The notes beneath the pieces are model-generated. The model did no database searches and was not told the DNA's origin. It saw only the letters and a list, made by a program, of their open reading frames with translations. DNA of 64,000 nucleotides from Streptomyces flaveolus (GTDB lineage: Bacteria > Actinomycetota > Actinomycetes > Streptomycetales > Streptomycetaceae): positions 124,001 through 188,000 of the forward strand of contig NZ_BMRV01000012.1 in assembly GCF_014648815.1 (NCBI RefSeq). Reading direction: 5' to 3'. Positions 8,772 through 16,726 of this stretch are shown here, in pieces (within the stretch, counting starts at the first letter, position 1; each line of letters starts with the position of its first letter). A program made the translations under genes and the position numbers.

Positions 8772-10138
8772 TACTCCAGCACCGGCAAGCCGCTGAACAG
8801 GGACAACGCCTCTTCACCGCGATCCTCTGGGAGAGGCATGGGAAATGACGGGGTCCACAGACCCCCGCCGACAACCTCCTTCTCCCACACCCCCTGTAGA
8901 TAGCTCACGATCCTCTCCTCCATCGGAACCGTCACCTCGCTGTACACCCCCTCGACACCGGGCAGCTCGTGCCCCATCCGTGCCTCGACCGCCACCCGCG
9001 GGATGTCGCCCGGCTCGTCCAGCTTCGCCTTGTGCCAGTGCCGCAGGCGGTAGATGGCCTCGCCGGCCATCTCGGGGACAGCGGGAATCTTCGGCCGGGC
9101 GGGGCGCCGTGTCTGCGGGCTGGCCGGCCGGGCGTCCGCGCCGTCGCGGATGGGGTACCAGTACGTGTCGTCGAAGTTGGTGCCCAGCATGGGCTTCCCG
9201 GCGATGGACAGGAACACCCACGGCTGATCGTGGGAGGCCAGCAGCGCAGCGTGCATGTCGTGCAAGAAGGGCGGGATCACCAGCGTTCGGTGGGAGTCGT
9301 ACTTCGGGGACGCGAGGAACGACTCACCGCCCAAGTTGTACGCCTGGTACTGGATACGGAGAGCCTTCATGTGCTCGTACCGGGCAACGGCCTCTTCCCG
9401 CACGTCGGGGTCGGGCTCCGACTGCGGCCAGTGCACCGAGGAGTAGCCGCGCTGCAGCCCGTACATCTCTCCCGGCGGCCGGGCGCCGGTGAACGCGATG
9501 GTCCAGATGTACACCCAGCCGGGGAACCCCCACACCGTGTGCGCGTTGACGGCGAGTTGGTGGACGGCGGTGATGGGCAGTGCGCGCTTCGGCCGGCGGG
9601 GCTTCTTCTTCTGGTACTTGCCGCGGCGCCGCTGCTGGATGATGGGCGATTCGTCGCGGAGTCGGTACTTCACGACGGCGTCGTCCATGAGCATCTTGAA
9701 CTGGCCGAGCACGGCCTTGGCGTAGTTGTCGGAGTACTTGCCGCGGATGTGCCGTTCGAAGGCGGCGCATTCGATGGGCGTGATCTCGTCCACCATCCAG
9801 GTGGACCAGTACGGCTTGATGACCGACCGGATCCGCTTCAGGTACGTGCCGTTGGACTGAGGGCGCAGGCTGACCTCGGCGAGCCAGGTGTCGCAGTAGT
9901 CGCCCATGGTGACGCGGTCGGTGCTCTTGCGCCGGTTCCGCCGGTTCCGCACGTCCGACTCGCGGTCGAGGCCGAAGTTGTAGGCCTCGTCTTCGTCGCG
10001 GAAGGGCACGCCGGGCTCGGGTCCGGACGCGCTGTCGTAGATCTTCTTCTTCGTCGGCTTGCCGTCGGCGTCGAGGCGGTACTCACCGGACCACCACTTC
10101 ACGCGGATGGAGTTGCCACGGGCTTCGACGTAGGGCAT
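8771..10138 (-). CDS. int: tyrosine-family site-specific integrase
   Basis: Integrates and excises the prophage between attP and attB. The 455-residue protein has an N-terminal arm-binding region (1-70), a core-binding SAM-like domain (about 75-170) and a catalytic domain from about 185. The tyrosine-recombinase residues can be placed as Arg220 in FTGARPPGE, Arg366 in YRLRHWH, His390 in ARMGHE and the nucleophile Tyr399 in GVYSEV. The stop codon abuts the attL core, the usual phage arrangement. A basic Lys/Arg run (residues 169-186) separates the domains. The excisionase candidates are the HTH genes at 11185 and 11448. Confidence 0.95.
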   Translation of the reverse strand: MPYVEARGNSIRVKWWSGEYRLDADGKPTKKKIYDSASGPEPGVPFRDEDEAYNFGLDRESDVRNRRNRRKSTDRVTMGDYCDTWLAEVSLRPQSNGTYLKRIRSVIKPYWSTWMVDEITPIECAAFERHIRGKYSDNYAKAVLGQFKMLMDDAVVKYRLRDESPIIQQRRRGKYQKKKPRRPKRALPITAVHQLAVNAHTVWGFPGWVYIWTIAFTGARPPGEMYGLQRGYSSVHWPQSEPDPDVREEAVARYEHMKALRIQYQAYNLGGESFLASPKYDSHRTLVIPPFLHDMHAALLASHDQPWVFLSIAGKPMLGTNFDDTYWYPIRDGADARPASPQTRRPARPKIPAVPEMAGEAIYRLRHWHKAKLDEPGDIPRVAVEARMGHELPGVEGVYSEVTVPMEERIVSYLQGVWEKEVVGGGLWTPSFPMPLPEDRGEEALSLFSGLPVLE

Positions 10139-10230
10139 GAGGCCATTTCCCCGGAGATTCGAGCGAGTTGGTGCGGGAGTGTGCCGGCGGGTACCCCTAC
10201 CGCCGACCGCTCCCTCTGTGACTGATCCTC

Positions 10231-10428
10231 CTACGATGCCCGCGCTATGGGGCAGCCGCCGCAGGATTCGCAGTCACGGCCCTCGGCCTTCATGAACCGC
10301 CTCGTGCGCGCCGCGATGGCGCGGTCTGTAGCGGCCCTGGAGGACAGGACACACACCGTCACTCCTGAGATCTCAGTGGGGTATCCGAGGATGCCCGGTC
10401 CGAGATCCAGATAGATGACATTACTCAC
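10231..10428 (-). CDS. small Cys-containing protein upstream of int
   Basis: A 65-residue protein with GTG start at 10426-10428 and a GGGGGA site about 4 bases upstream. It ends in a Cys cluster (RDCESCGGCPIA) that could bind a metal. It lies between the repressor and the integrase on the same strand, so it may be co-transcribed with int. No family is recognised. A directionality factor is possible by position but there is no clear HTH. Confidence 0.5.
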   Translation of the reverse strand: MSNVIYLDLGPGILGYPTEISGVTVCVLSSRAATDRAIAARTRRFMKAEGRDCESCGGCPIARAS

Positions 10429-10583
10429 CGGTCCCCCTAGGTGCCGTCGGGAACCTCCCCGGGTGGTTGAGCACAGCGTTACATGGCGAACACGTGATCG
10501 GCAGGGGGTTGTTGAGGTTTCATCAGTCTTTATTGGTCACGATCAGGTAACGACAAAAAGGTTGTACTGAAGATTGCTGCAGT
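10429..10583. promoter_or_regulatory. AT-richer intergenic stretch upstream of the int operon
   Basis: Clearly lower in GC than its surroundings. On the minus strand, TTGTCG followed 16 bases later by AATAAA is a possible promoter for the 65-residue gene and int. A T5 run on the same strand, at about 10556-10560, may end the repressor transcript. No gene is seen. Confidence 0.45.
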
Positions 10584-11009
10584 TCAGTCGCGTTCTTGAA
10601 TCTGGCCCAGCCTTCGCAAGATCTCCACAAACTCGACACTGAACGCGTTGATGTCGCCGATCGGGGTAGACGCAGGCAGTTTGGCCCGCGCCGCCTCGAA
10701 CGCCGCCTGCTGCGCCTCCTCTTCGGTGAGCCTCACGGCCGGCGACTCGTTGGCAGCGATGTCATCGGCCGCCAGGACGGGGCTGCCGCCCTCTTTGACG
10801 GCGACGCAACTGCCGATGGCCCACCCGAGTGCCTTGTCGATCTTCGCGTAAGTCGACTCGCGGACCTCCGCGCCCTCCTCGACCCGCTTCCAGGTGTTCC
10901 TGGTGATGCCGGCCGCTTCTGCCGCTGCGTCGCGCGACGAGTACTGCTGCATGCGATGTCGCTTCACGGTCTGCGCGAGGCGATCGAGGCCGGGGGGCGT
11001 GGTCGTCAT
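10584..11009 (-). CDS. XRE-family prophage repressor candidate
   Basis: A 141-residue DNA-binding protein with a lambda-repressor-like HTH at about residues 10-65 (SSRDAAAEAAGITRNTWKRV). The acidic C-terminal helix region ends RRLGQIQERD and probably mediates oligomerisation. It has no LexA-type peptidase, so induction would not be by self-cleavage. It is transcribed divergently from the HTH gene at 11185 across a repeat-containing control region, the standard layout of a lysogeny switch. The immunity role is inferred from this position. Confidence 0.75.
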   Translation of the reverse strand: MTTTPPGLDRLAQTVKRHRMQQYSSRDAAAEAAGITRNTWKRVEEGAEVRESTYAKIDKALGWAIGSCVAVKEGGSPVLAADDIAANESPAVRLTEEEAQQAAFEAARAKLPASTPIGDINAFSVEFVEILRRLGQIQERD

Positions 11010-11184
11010 GTCGACATCTTCGCAGGGCCATGCAGTTCCAACCAGTTCCAGTTAGGTAAACGGCCGGAATTAACGGAACGGCAACCATCCCTGACCAGCG
11101 CATATGCCAATCGAAGGTCAACACGGGTCAGTAACATCCACCACGGGGTAGACAACCAGGGTCAACTAGGGTTAGTTTCTAGGC
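11010..11184. promoter_or_regulatory. divergent lysogeny-switch control region with direct repeats
   Basis: A 175-bp AT-richer gap between the two divergent regulators. Two copies of GGTCAAC-N2-GGGTYAG lie at 11116-11131 and 11160-11175. A plus-strand promoter TAGACA (11149-11154), 18 bases, TAGTTT (11173-11178) overlaps the second copy and would start transcription at or next to the ATG at 11185. Two AGTTCCA repeats, 10 bases apart (11034-11040 and 11044-11050), precede the repressor gene. Confidence 0.65.
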
Positions 11185-11442
11185 ATGCACCAACCCCCGA
11201 CCTTCGAGGTCAACGGGGACGCGATCCGCAAGGAGCGCATGGAAGCGGGGCTCACCCAGGAGGAGCTGGCCAGACAGGCGGGAATCAGCCCCCGCTACGT
11301 CAGCCACCTGGAGAACGGCACCCGCGACCGCATGCGGCCCCCGACGTACCGCCGTCTCCGCGACGCCCTGAACGCGCCCGACTCACGCATACGGCGCACG
11401 CCTCCTCGCCCCACCGAGGACCCACCCCACGAAAGGCAGTGA
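11185..11442 (+). CDS. XRE-family HTH protein, Cro-like
   Basis: An 85-residue protein whose HTH fills residues 9-60 (RKERMEAGLTQEELARQAG). The rest is a Pro/Arg-rich tail. It has no ribosome-binding site, and the predicted promoter places transcription start at the ATG, so the message is probably leaderless, as is common in Streptomyces. It is the first gene of the rightward early operon and divergent from the repressor, so a Cro-like or directionality role is inferred. Confidence 0.8.
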   Translation: MHQPPTFEVNGDAIRKERMEAGLTQEELARQAGISPRYVSHLENGTRDRMRPPTYRRLRDALNAPDSRIRRTPPRPTEDPPHERQ

Positions 11443-11447
11443 CCCCC

Positions 11448-11753
11448 GTGTCCACGGACAAGAGGCAGTACCACCAGCCGCAGCCGCCGGCTGACCCGGA
11501 GCAGGAGTACATGACCGTCCAGGAGACGGCTTACGTCCTGCGCGTCGGGATGAAGTGGCTGCGCGAACTCCTCCGGAAGAACCCCCACCTCTGCGGCCGG
11601 AACGGGGAGCGCGGCCGGATCGTCACCGACCGGGAGCAGCGCGCCGCGATCCACGCCGTCCGCTCCGCCGGCGACCCGCGCACCGGCCGGACGATCCCGC
11701 GGCCCCGCCGCCGCACGGCGCCCGCCCGCAGGCCGGCTCTCGCCAAGGCCTGA
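11448..11753 (+). CDS. excisionase/helix-turn-helix protein candidate
   Basis: A 101-residue basic protein. The segment MTVQETAYVLRVGMKWLRE at about residues 22-40 is a winged-HTH of the MerR/excisionase type, followed by an Arg-rich tail (RPRRRTAPARRPALAKA). GTG 11448 is preferred because the AAAGG site at 11432-11436 is 11 bases away; GTG 11439, overlapping the previous stop, would be too close to it. Position and fold suggest a recombination directionality factor, but this is inference. Confidence 0.65.
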   Translation: MSTDKRQYHQPQPPADPEQEYMTVQETAYVLRVGMKWLRELLRKNPHLCGRNGERGRIVTDREQRAAIHAVRSAGDPRTGRTIPRPRRRTAPARRPALAKA

Positions 11754-11848
11754 TCTCAGAAATGCCGAAGGCCCGCCCGACTTCCCGGCCCGGCGAGCCC
11801 ACGACTCGGCGCCCCTATCAACCCGAACACGAGAAGGAGAGGCCACCG

Positions 11849-12121
11849 ATGGCCACATCATTCCAGATTCCGAGGATCAAGCAGACGCCGAAGGTGGTGT
11901 CGCTGCACAAGGCCCCGCTGCCGTCGGCGGAGTTCGTCGACGTCAACGGCAACGTGTGGGTGGCGGACCGCCACAACGACCGCGGCGAGCTGGTCCTCGC
12001 CTGCCCGGCCCCGGTGAACCCGGAGGACGCGGGGGAGGGCGAGTCGTACCCGTGGACGCTGCACGAGGTTCAGGCCGCGTTCGGCCCGCTGATCGCCCGC
12101 ACTGCGGCGGTGGCCGCGTGA
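11849..12121 (+). CDS. hypothetical early protein, 90 aa
   Basis: Starts MATSFQIPRIKQTPK behind a good AAGGAGAGG site. The middle is beta-rich (FVDVNGNVWVADRHNDRGE), followed by a helix (WTLHEVQAAFGPLIART). No family is recognised. It opens a run of genes, most of which overlap the next by 4 bases. It overlaps the next gene in this way. Confidence 0.65.
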   Translation: MATSFQIPRIKQTPKVVSLHKAPLPSAEFVDVNGNVWVADRHNDRGELVLACPAPVNPEDAGEGESYPWTLHEVQAAFGPLIARTAAVAA

Positions 12122-12873
12122 ACACGAAGCGCGTGAACAGCGCGGCCGGCGTGATCCTGGCGGCGTTGGAGCAGAACCGGACGCCGGCGGGGATCGCGCT
12201 GGCGCTGGAGTCGGCGGGCCTGCTGATGACCCCGGAGACCGCGGCGGACATGGCGTCGCTGTCGGCCGAGGCGGTGCGGGTCGCCGAGGAGTCGGTGGCG
12301 GAGCTGAAGCGGGAGCACGCCGAGAACGCCCGGCTCCGCGAGCGAATCGCCGCTGTGGATTGCGCGCAAGCCCCTTGGGGGCGGGGCGAGGACGGCCGCC
12401 CGCTCCTTCCGATGGGCGCCCACTGGACCGACGTCCCCGAGCTGGTGGACCGGAAGGTCGCCAACATCCAGGGGCGCGTCGACCAGGCGCAGCCCGGCAA
12501 CTGGTTCGCCTCGCCGACGGCCGAGGCTCCGGACACGGTGTGCACGCAGCATGACGGCTACACCCGCACCGTCGGCCGGTTCACGAACGTCCTGCCCGGC
12601 GACCTGGAGCTGGTCCTGCACGCTCACCAGGATCTCGCCTGGTGTCTGAGCTTGATCGCCAAGCTGCGGGCTCGTGTCGCCGAGTTGGAGGCCGAGCAGC
12701 CTGCGGACGGGATCACCCGGCGGATCGCGCCGACGCAGTCCCTGAGCGTTCCCGAGCCGGGCGCCTGCACCGAGTGCGGTGACGGCCCGAGCAAGTGGTG
12801 CGCCGGGTGCGCGAAGTGCTCCTGCGAGCCGAAGCACGACCAGGGCTGCGCCTACGCGGGCTCCCTGCAATGA
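12118..12873 (+). CDS. coiled-coil protein with C-terminal Cys cluster
   Basis: A 251-residue protein with helical N-terminal region (about 25-75, repeated Glu/Ala heptads), a central region, a second short coiled coil (LIAKLRARVAELEAEQ) and a C-terminal zinc-binding-like segment with six Cys and one His from CTECGDG to QGCAYAG. GTG 12118 overlaps the previous stop. Function unknown; a DNA-metabolism accessory role is suggested only by the neighbouring recombination genes. Confidence 0.65.
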   Translation: MNTKRVNSAAGVILAALEQNRTPAGIALALESAGLLMTPETAADMASLSAEAVRVAEESVAELKREHAENARLRERIAAVDCAQAPWGRGEDGRPLLPMGAHWTDVPELVDRKVANIQGRVDQAQPGNWFASPTAEAPDTVCTQHDGYTRTVGRFTNVLPGDLELVLHAHQDLAWCLSLIAKLRARVAELEAEQPADGITRRIAPTQSLSVPEPGACTECGDGPSKWCAGCAKCSCEPKHDQGCAYAGSLQ

Positions 12874-13124
12874 GCGGCCAACAGTCGGGCGCTGACGTGC
12901 TGGCCGCCGTGCTCCTCGCGGTCGCTCTGTTCGCTGCCTCGCTGGTCCCGTTCTTCCTGCTGATCCACGCCGACCTGTCCCCGCGCCGCGCCGTCCGTGC
13001 GCTGGCCCGGATGGTTCGCCGCCAGTCGGCCCCGCCTCGGCTTCCGCACTGGGCCCGGACCGGTCACCTCTCTCCTTCTTCTTCTGCGGCCCGTGGCCGC
13101 CACCGCCGAGGAGGCACCTCGTGA
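12870..13124 (+). CDS. single-pass membrane microprotein
   Basis: An 84-residue protein with one strong hydrophobic helix (about residues 8-34, ADVLAAVLLAVALFAASL) and a basic cytoplasmic tail rich in Arg and Ser. ATG 12870 overlaps the previous stop, and the stop overlaps the next gene. Function unknown. Confidence 0.55.
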   Translation: MSGQQSGADVLAAVLLAVALFAASLVPFFLLIHADLSPRRAVRALARMVRRQSAPPRLPHWARTGHLSPSSSAARGRHRRGGTS

Positions 13125-13495
13125 AGCACTACAAGATCGACGCCCCGATCCCCGTGACCCTCCGCCCCACGCCGGACGGTGTGGACCTGGACGTCTCCCT
13201 GTGGCTGACCCGGGCCCTGTTCCTGGACCTGTTCGCCGAGGCCGCTGAGGACCCGATGACGTTCGCGGAGGAGATGGCCGACATGCACCAGCTCGCCCTG
13301 TCGGCGCAGCACCAGGGCGCGGACTCGCACGCCCGACACGAGTTCGACGCTCGGATGGAGAAGCTCCTCGACCGGGTCGCGGACGGCGGCCGGATCCGCG
13401 TGTACGGCACTGGCCTCGGTCAGATGCGGGACGCGACGGCCGAGATCGCCGCCCCCCGCCCGGTCCCCGCGCAGCAGCAGCGGAGGGCGTCGTGA
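13121..13495 (+). CDS. hypothetical early protein, 124 aa
   Basis: GTG start, 4-base overlaps on both sides. The N-terminal part looks like a beta-strand pair (IPVTLRPTPDGVDLDVSLW), then an amphipathic helix region with Met/Ala/Glu. The C-terminus is Gln/Arg-rich. No family is recognised. Confidence 0.6.
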   Translation: MKHYKIDAPIPVTLRPTPDGVDLDVSLWLTRALFLDLFAEAAEDPMTFAEEMADMHQLALSAQHQGADSHARHEFDARMEKLLDRVADGGRIRVYGTGLGQMRDATAEIAAPRPVPAQQQRRAS

Positions 13496-13974
13496 GTGCC
13501 CGCGACGAGGCCGTGGAGATGATCCGCCGTATCTGCCCGTCGCACCTGAGCGCGGACGGCTACGGACAGCTCCTCGCCGAGAAGTTCGACGCCCATCGCG
13601 CCGAGGTTGTGGCCGAGCGCGACACGCAGTTCGTCGCCTGGCTGCTGAAGAAGGCCAGCGAGTACCCGACCGACCCGGCCCGCCAGGAGAAGGCGGCGGA
13701 CGCGATCGCCCGCCTCGCCTCGAAGGTGGCGCGGGGCGCGGTCCGTCCGAACAACCTCCGCACCGACTTCTTCCAGCCCGGCCACGGCTACACGCACCGG
13801 AACGGTCACGACTTCCTGTGCGTCGCCGTCACCTCCCACCCCGTGACCGGTCAGCAGCTCGCAATGGGCTGGCACGTCGACCAGTGGGGGCACTGCCCCG
13901 CCGCTGTCGGCATCAACCAGTGGCGCCACGAGTACGACGGCGTCGAGCCCCCGGCAGGCGGTGAGGAGTCGTGA
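13492..13974 (+). CDS. hypothetical early protein, 160 aa
   Basis: Begins with a helical half (MSARDEAVEMIRRICPSHLS), then a compact beta-rich half containing GHGYTHRNGHDFLCVAVT and WHVDQWGHCPAAVGINQWRH. The several His and Cys could bind metal. It shares the early operon and 4-base overlaps. No family is recognised. Confidence 0.6.
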   Translation: MSARDEAVEMIRRICPSHLSADGYGQLLAEKFDAHRAEVVAERDTQFVAWLLKKASEYPTDPARQEKAADAIARLASKVARGAVRPNNLRTDFFQPGHGYTHRNGHDFLCVAVTSHPVTGQQLAMGWHVDQWGHCPAAVGINQWRHEYDGVEPPAGGEES

Positions 13975-14153
13975 GCGCCCTCGCCCAGCAGGTGGCCGCG
14001 CTCGTCGCCCGGCAGCGCGCCGCCCAGACCGACACCGACCGGCAGGCCCTGGCCGACGCCTACCTGCACCAGCCCGAGCCGTTCGAGGTCGAGTTCGCGC
14101 AGATGGCCTGCGACCACCCCGAGAAGTGCACCTGCGACGGAGGCCAGCCGTGA
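13971..14153 (+). CDS. microprotein with C-terminal Cys/His motif
   Basis: A 60-residue protein; a helical N-terminal region is followed by CDHPEKCTCDGG, a small metal-binding-like motif. GTG start inside the previous stop, 4-base overlap with the next gene. Function unknown. Confidence 0.55.
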   Translation: MSALAQQVAALVARQRAAQTDTDRQALADAYLHQPEPFEVEFAQMACDHPEKCTCDGGQP

Positions 14154-14416
14154 GCCGACTCTCGCACCGTCCGCGCGCCGACCACCGGCGCACCGTCGAG
14201 GAAGCCCGCCGCCAACCCGGCGTCTGGCTCCACGTCGTCGACTACCGCTCCACCCCCGTCGCCGAGGACGTGGCCCGCCGGATCCGCAACGGCTACCCGA
14301 TCGGCGCGCACGCCTACGGCACCCCGTACCAGCCGACCGGCGCCTTCGAGGCCCGCACCGAACTGGTCGACGACGGCACCCGCCTGCAAGTCCGCTACAT
14401 CGGAGGCGACCAGTGA
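14150..14416 (+). CDS. hypothetical early protein, 88 aa
   Basis: Basic protein starting at GTG 14150 in the previous stop. The central segment VWLHVVDYRSTPVAEDVARR and the end TRLQVRYIGGDQ suggest a small alpha/beta fold. It immediately precedes the RecE-like nuclease and overlaps it by 4 bases, so it may belong to the recombination set. Not recognised. Confidence 0.6.
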   Translation: MSRLSHRPRADHRRTVEEARRQPGVWLHVVDYRSTPVAEDVARRIRNGYPIGAHAYGTPYQPTGAFEARTELVDDGTRLQVRYIGGDQ

Positions 14417-15297
14417 CCGTCACCACCGACACCGGGGCCACCACGGCCCCGGCCGCCGGCCCGATCGTCCGGGACGACCTCACGGCCGAGGAGTACCACG
14501 CGGACCGCACCTCGGTCTCGTCGTCCGGACTCCGCGCGCTCCTCGCCCCGGGCTGTCCCGCGCAGTTCAAGTACGACCGCGACCACCCGCAGCCGCCCAA
14601 GCGGGAGTTCGACCTCGGGCACGCCGCGCACCTCCTGGTCCTCGGCGAGGGCCCCGACCTCGACCCGCTGCCCTTCGACAACTACACGACGAAGGCCGCG
14701 CGCGAGGCCCGCGACGAGGCCCACTCCATGGGCGCCGTTCCGCTCCTGACCCACGAGTGGGAACAGGTCCAGGCGATGGCCGACGCGATCCGCCGGCATC
14801 CGATCGCCGGCCCGCTGTTCACCCCGGGGTCGGGCCGCGCGGAACTGTCGATCTTCTGGACCGACCCGGCCACCGGAGTCCGCTGCCGCGTCCGCCCGGA
14901 CTGGCTGAAGGAACTCCCCGGTCTCGCGCTCGCCGTGGACTACAAGACGTGCCGGGACGCCAGCCCGGACGCCGTGTCGCGCGCGATCCGCGACCACTCG
15001 TACCACCAGCAGGACGCCCTCTACACCGACGGGATCTGGGCCGCGCTCCAGCCCGAGGACGTGCGGTTCGTCTTCGTCTTCCAGTCGAAGCGGGCCCCGT
15101 ACCTGGTCACCGTGCGGGAGCTCGCCCAGCAGGACCGGGATATCGGCCGCGCCCGCAACGAACGCGCCCTCCGGATCTACGCCGACTGCGAGGCCACCGG
15201 TATCTGGCCCGACTGGACCGGCCCCGTCGACGCCATCCCGACCATCTCCATGCCCTCCTACGACACGCTCCGCCAAGCCGAGGAGTACCTGAAGTGA
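14413..15297 (+). CDS. RecE/YqaJ-like PD-(D/E)XK exonuclease
   Basis: Predicted 5'-3' double-strand exonuclease that works with the RecT protein encoded next. The 294-residue protein carries the nuclease core in order: Glu144 in AELSIFW, Asp163 in RVRPDWL, and Asp176/Lys178 in AVDYKTC, followed by a Tyr/Gln motif (YHQQDALYTDG) typical of the lambda-exonuclease/RecE fold. Its length matches phage proteins with the DUF3799-type domain, not the large E. coli RecE. GTG 14413 overlaps the previous stop, and the stop overlaps recT. Confidence 0.88.
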   Translation: MTVTTDTGATTAPAAGPIVRDDLTAEEYHADRTSVSSSGLRALLAPGCPAQFKYDRDHPQPPKREFDLGHAAHLLVLGEGPDLDPLPFDNYTTKAAREARDEAHSMGAVPLLTHEWEQVQAMADAIRRHPIAGPLFTPGSGRAELSIFWTDPATGVRCRVRPDWLKELPGLALAVDYKTCRDASPDAVSRAIRDHSYHQQDALYTDGIWAALQPEDVRFVFVFQSKRAPYLVTVRELAQQDRDIGRARNERALRIYADCEATGIWPDWTGPVDAIPTISMPSYDTLRQAEEYLK

Positions 15298-16085
15298 CCA
15301 CCGAAATCGCCACCCGCGACGAGTCCACCGCCGTCGCCCAACAGCAGCAGACGTCGCAGCAGATCACCACGAAGAGCGCCCTCGTCATCTGGGCCGAGGA
15401 AGCCCGCGTCGTCGCCAACATCGCCGTCTCCATCGCCAAGACGCCGTTCGCCGGCCAGCTCCGCGGCAAGCCCGAGGAAGTCACTGCGGTGATCCTCGCC
15501 GGGAACGAGCTGGGCCTGAAGCCCATGGCCGCGCTCAAGGCGTTCGACATCATCCAAGGCACCCCGGCTCTCCGAGCGCACGCCATGCGCGGCCTCGTCC
15601 AGTCCAAGGGCCACAAGATCCAGCTCATCGAATCCGATGACAAGCACTGCGTCATGCGCGGCAAGCGGTCCGACGACGAGGACTGGCAGGAGGTCACGTG
15701 GACCATCCCGCGTGCCGCGCTGATGGGGCTCGTCAACAAGAACGAGTGGAAGAAGCAGCCGCAGACCATGCTCGTCGCCCGCGCGACAGGCGAGATCTGC
15801 CGACTGATCGCCTCCGACGTCCTGCACGCGGTGCCGTACACGTCGGAGGAACTCCGCGACGCGGACCACACCACCTACGAGGTGCGCCCAGCGACGGCGC
15901 CGCTGTCGGTTGCCGCGCTCACCGCTCCGCCCGCAGCGACGACGCCCACCCTGGACCCGGACCCGGCGCCGCAGGCCAGCACCGTCGACGGCACGGACAC
16001 CGCGGGTGACGGCCGGTGGGACGAGGACGCTGCCACCGACTCCGTCGACTGGCCCGAGGCTGCACAGCCCGGGGGTGCCGCGTGA
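15294..16085 (+). CDS. recT: RecT-family single-strand annealing protein
   Basis: Anneals complementary single strands produced by the RecE-like nuclease. 263 residues; the RecT core spans about residues 25-195 with the conserved stretch ILAGNELGLKPMAALKAF and the later QTMLVARATGEICRL. The C-terminal 70 residues are acidic, Pro/Ala-rich and probably disordered, as is usual. GTG 15294 overlaps the nuclease stop by 4 bases, so the pair is translationally coupled. Confidence 0.9.
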   Translation: MTTEIATRDESTAVAQQQQTSQQITTKSALVIWAEEARVVANIAVSIAKTPFAGQLRGKPEEVTAVILAGNELGLKPMAALKAFDIIQGTPALRAHAMRGLVQSKGHKIQLIESDDKHCVMRGKRSDDEDWQEVTWTIPRAALMGLVNKNEWKKQPQTMLVARATGEICRLIASDVLHAVPYTSEELRDADHTTYEVRPATAPLSVAALTAPPAATTPTLDPDPAPQASTVDGTDTAGDGRWDEDAATDSVDWPEAAQPGGAA

Positions 16086-16663
16086 ACGGGCCGCAGCACT
16101 ACCGCGAGGGCGAGCGTCACCTGAGCGCCGCCTCCCACCTGGACAAGCAGGGCGGCAAGCCGGTCGACCCGAGCGCCTCCATCTACCACCTCCAGGCCGC
16201 GCAGGCGCACTTCGCCGCCGCCCAGGCCGCCGCCGCAGCCGCCCGGCTCGCGGACCGGTACGTCGGCGACGGACCCCACATCAACGACTGGCGCAACGCG
16301 ATCGGTGACACCGGGCAGGCGCCCACCGAAGACCCCTGGGCTCCCACGCCGAAGCCCTGCGTCCCCGGCCAGCCGTACTCGCCGCCGGTGGAAACGGCCC
16401 TGCGGAATCTCAACCTCGCCGGGCACATCACCCCGGCCGACACCGTGGCCGCCGCCATCCCGGTCATCGCCGGGCACGTCGCCGAAGCGATCGTCGACGG
16501 ACAGGGAGCGCCCGTCCGCAACTGGGCCCGCAGCCTCATCAACGAACTCAAGCGGGCCGGCCTCGACCTCCGCGGTGCCGTCGAAGCCCGCGTCGAGGAG
16601 CTCAACGGCGGCCAGCCCTTCAGCTACGACACCCCCGCCTGGAACGACGACCCGCCCTTCTGA
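16082..16663 (+). CDS. hypothetical protein after recT, 193 aa
   Basis: Begins with an Ala-rich amphipathic helix (HLQAAQAHFAAAQAAAA, about residues 36-58) that resembles helical-hairpin tetrapeptide-type repeats. The second half contains WARSLINELKRAGLDLRGAV and a C-terminal acidic/aromatic peptide, YDTPAWNDDPPF. Such an ending resembles SSB C-terminal tips that recruit partners, but no OB fold is visible. Function unknown. Confidence 0.6.
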   Translation: MNGPQHYREGERHLSAASHLDKQGGKPVDPSASIYHLQAAQAHFAAAQAAAAAARLADRYVGDGPHINDWRNAIGDTGQAPTEDPWAPTPKPCVPGQPYSPPVETALRNLNLAGHITPADTVAAAIPVIAGHVAEAIVDGQGAPVRNWARSLINELKRAGLDLRGAVEARVEELNGGQPFSYDTPAWNDDPPF

Positions 16664-16680
16664 CCAGCCCGCACACGAAC

Positions 16681-16709
16681 GGCCGCCCCGCGGGCAATGC
16701 GGGGCGGCC
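16681..16709 (+). terminator. stem-loop between early sub-operons
   Basis: Perfect 11-bp inverted repeat (16681-16691 and 16699-16709) with a 7-base loop, without a T run. It may attenuate transcription or protect the upstream message. The next gene begins 17 bases further on. Confidence 0.55.
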
Positions 16710-16726
16710 ACCGCCCAGGAGAACAC

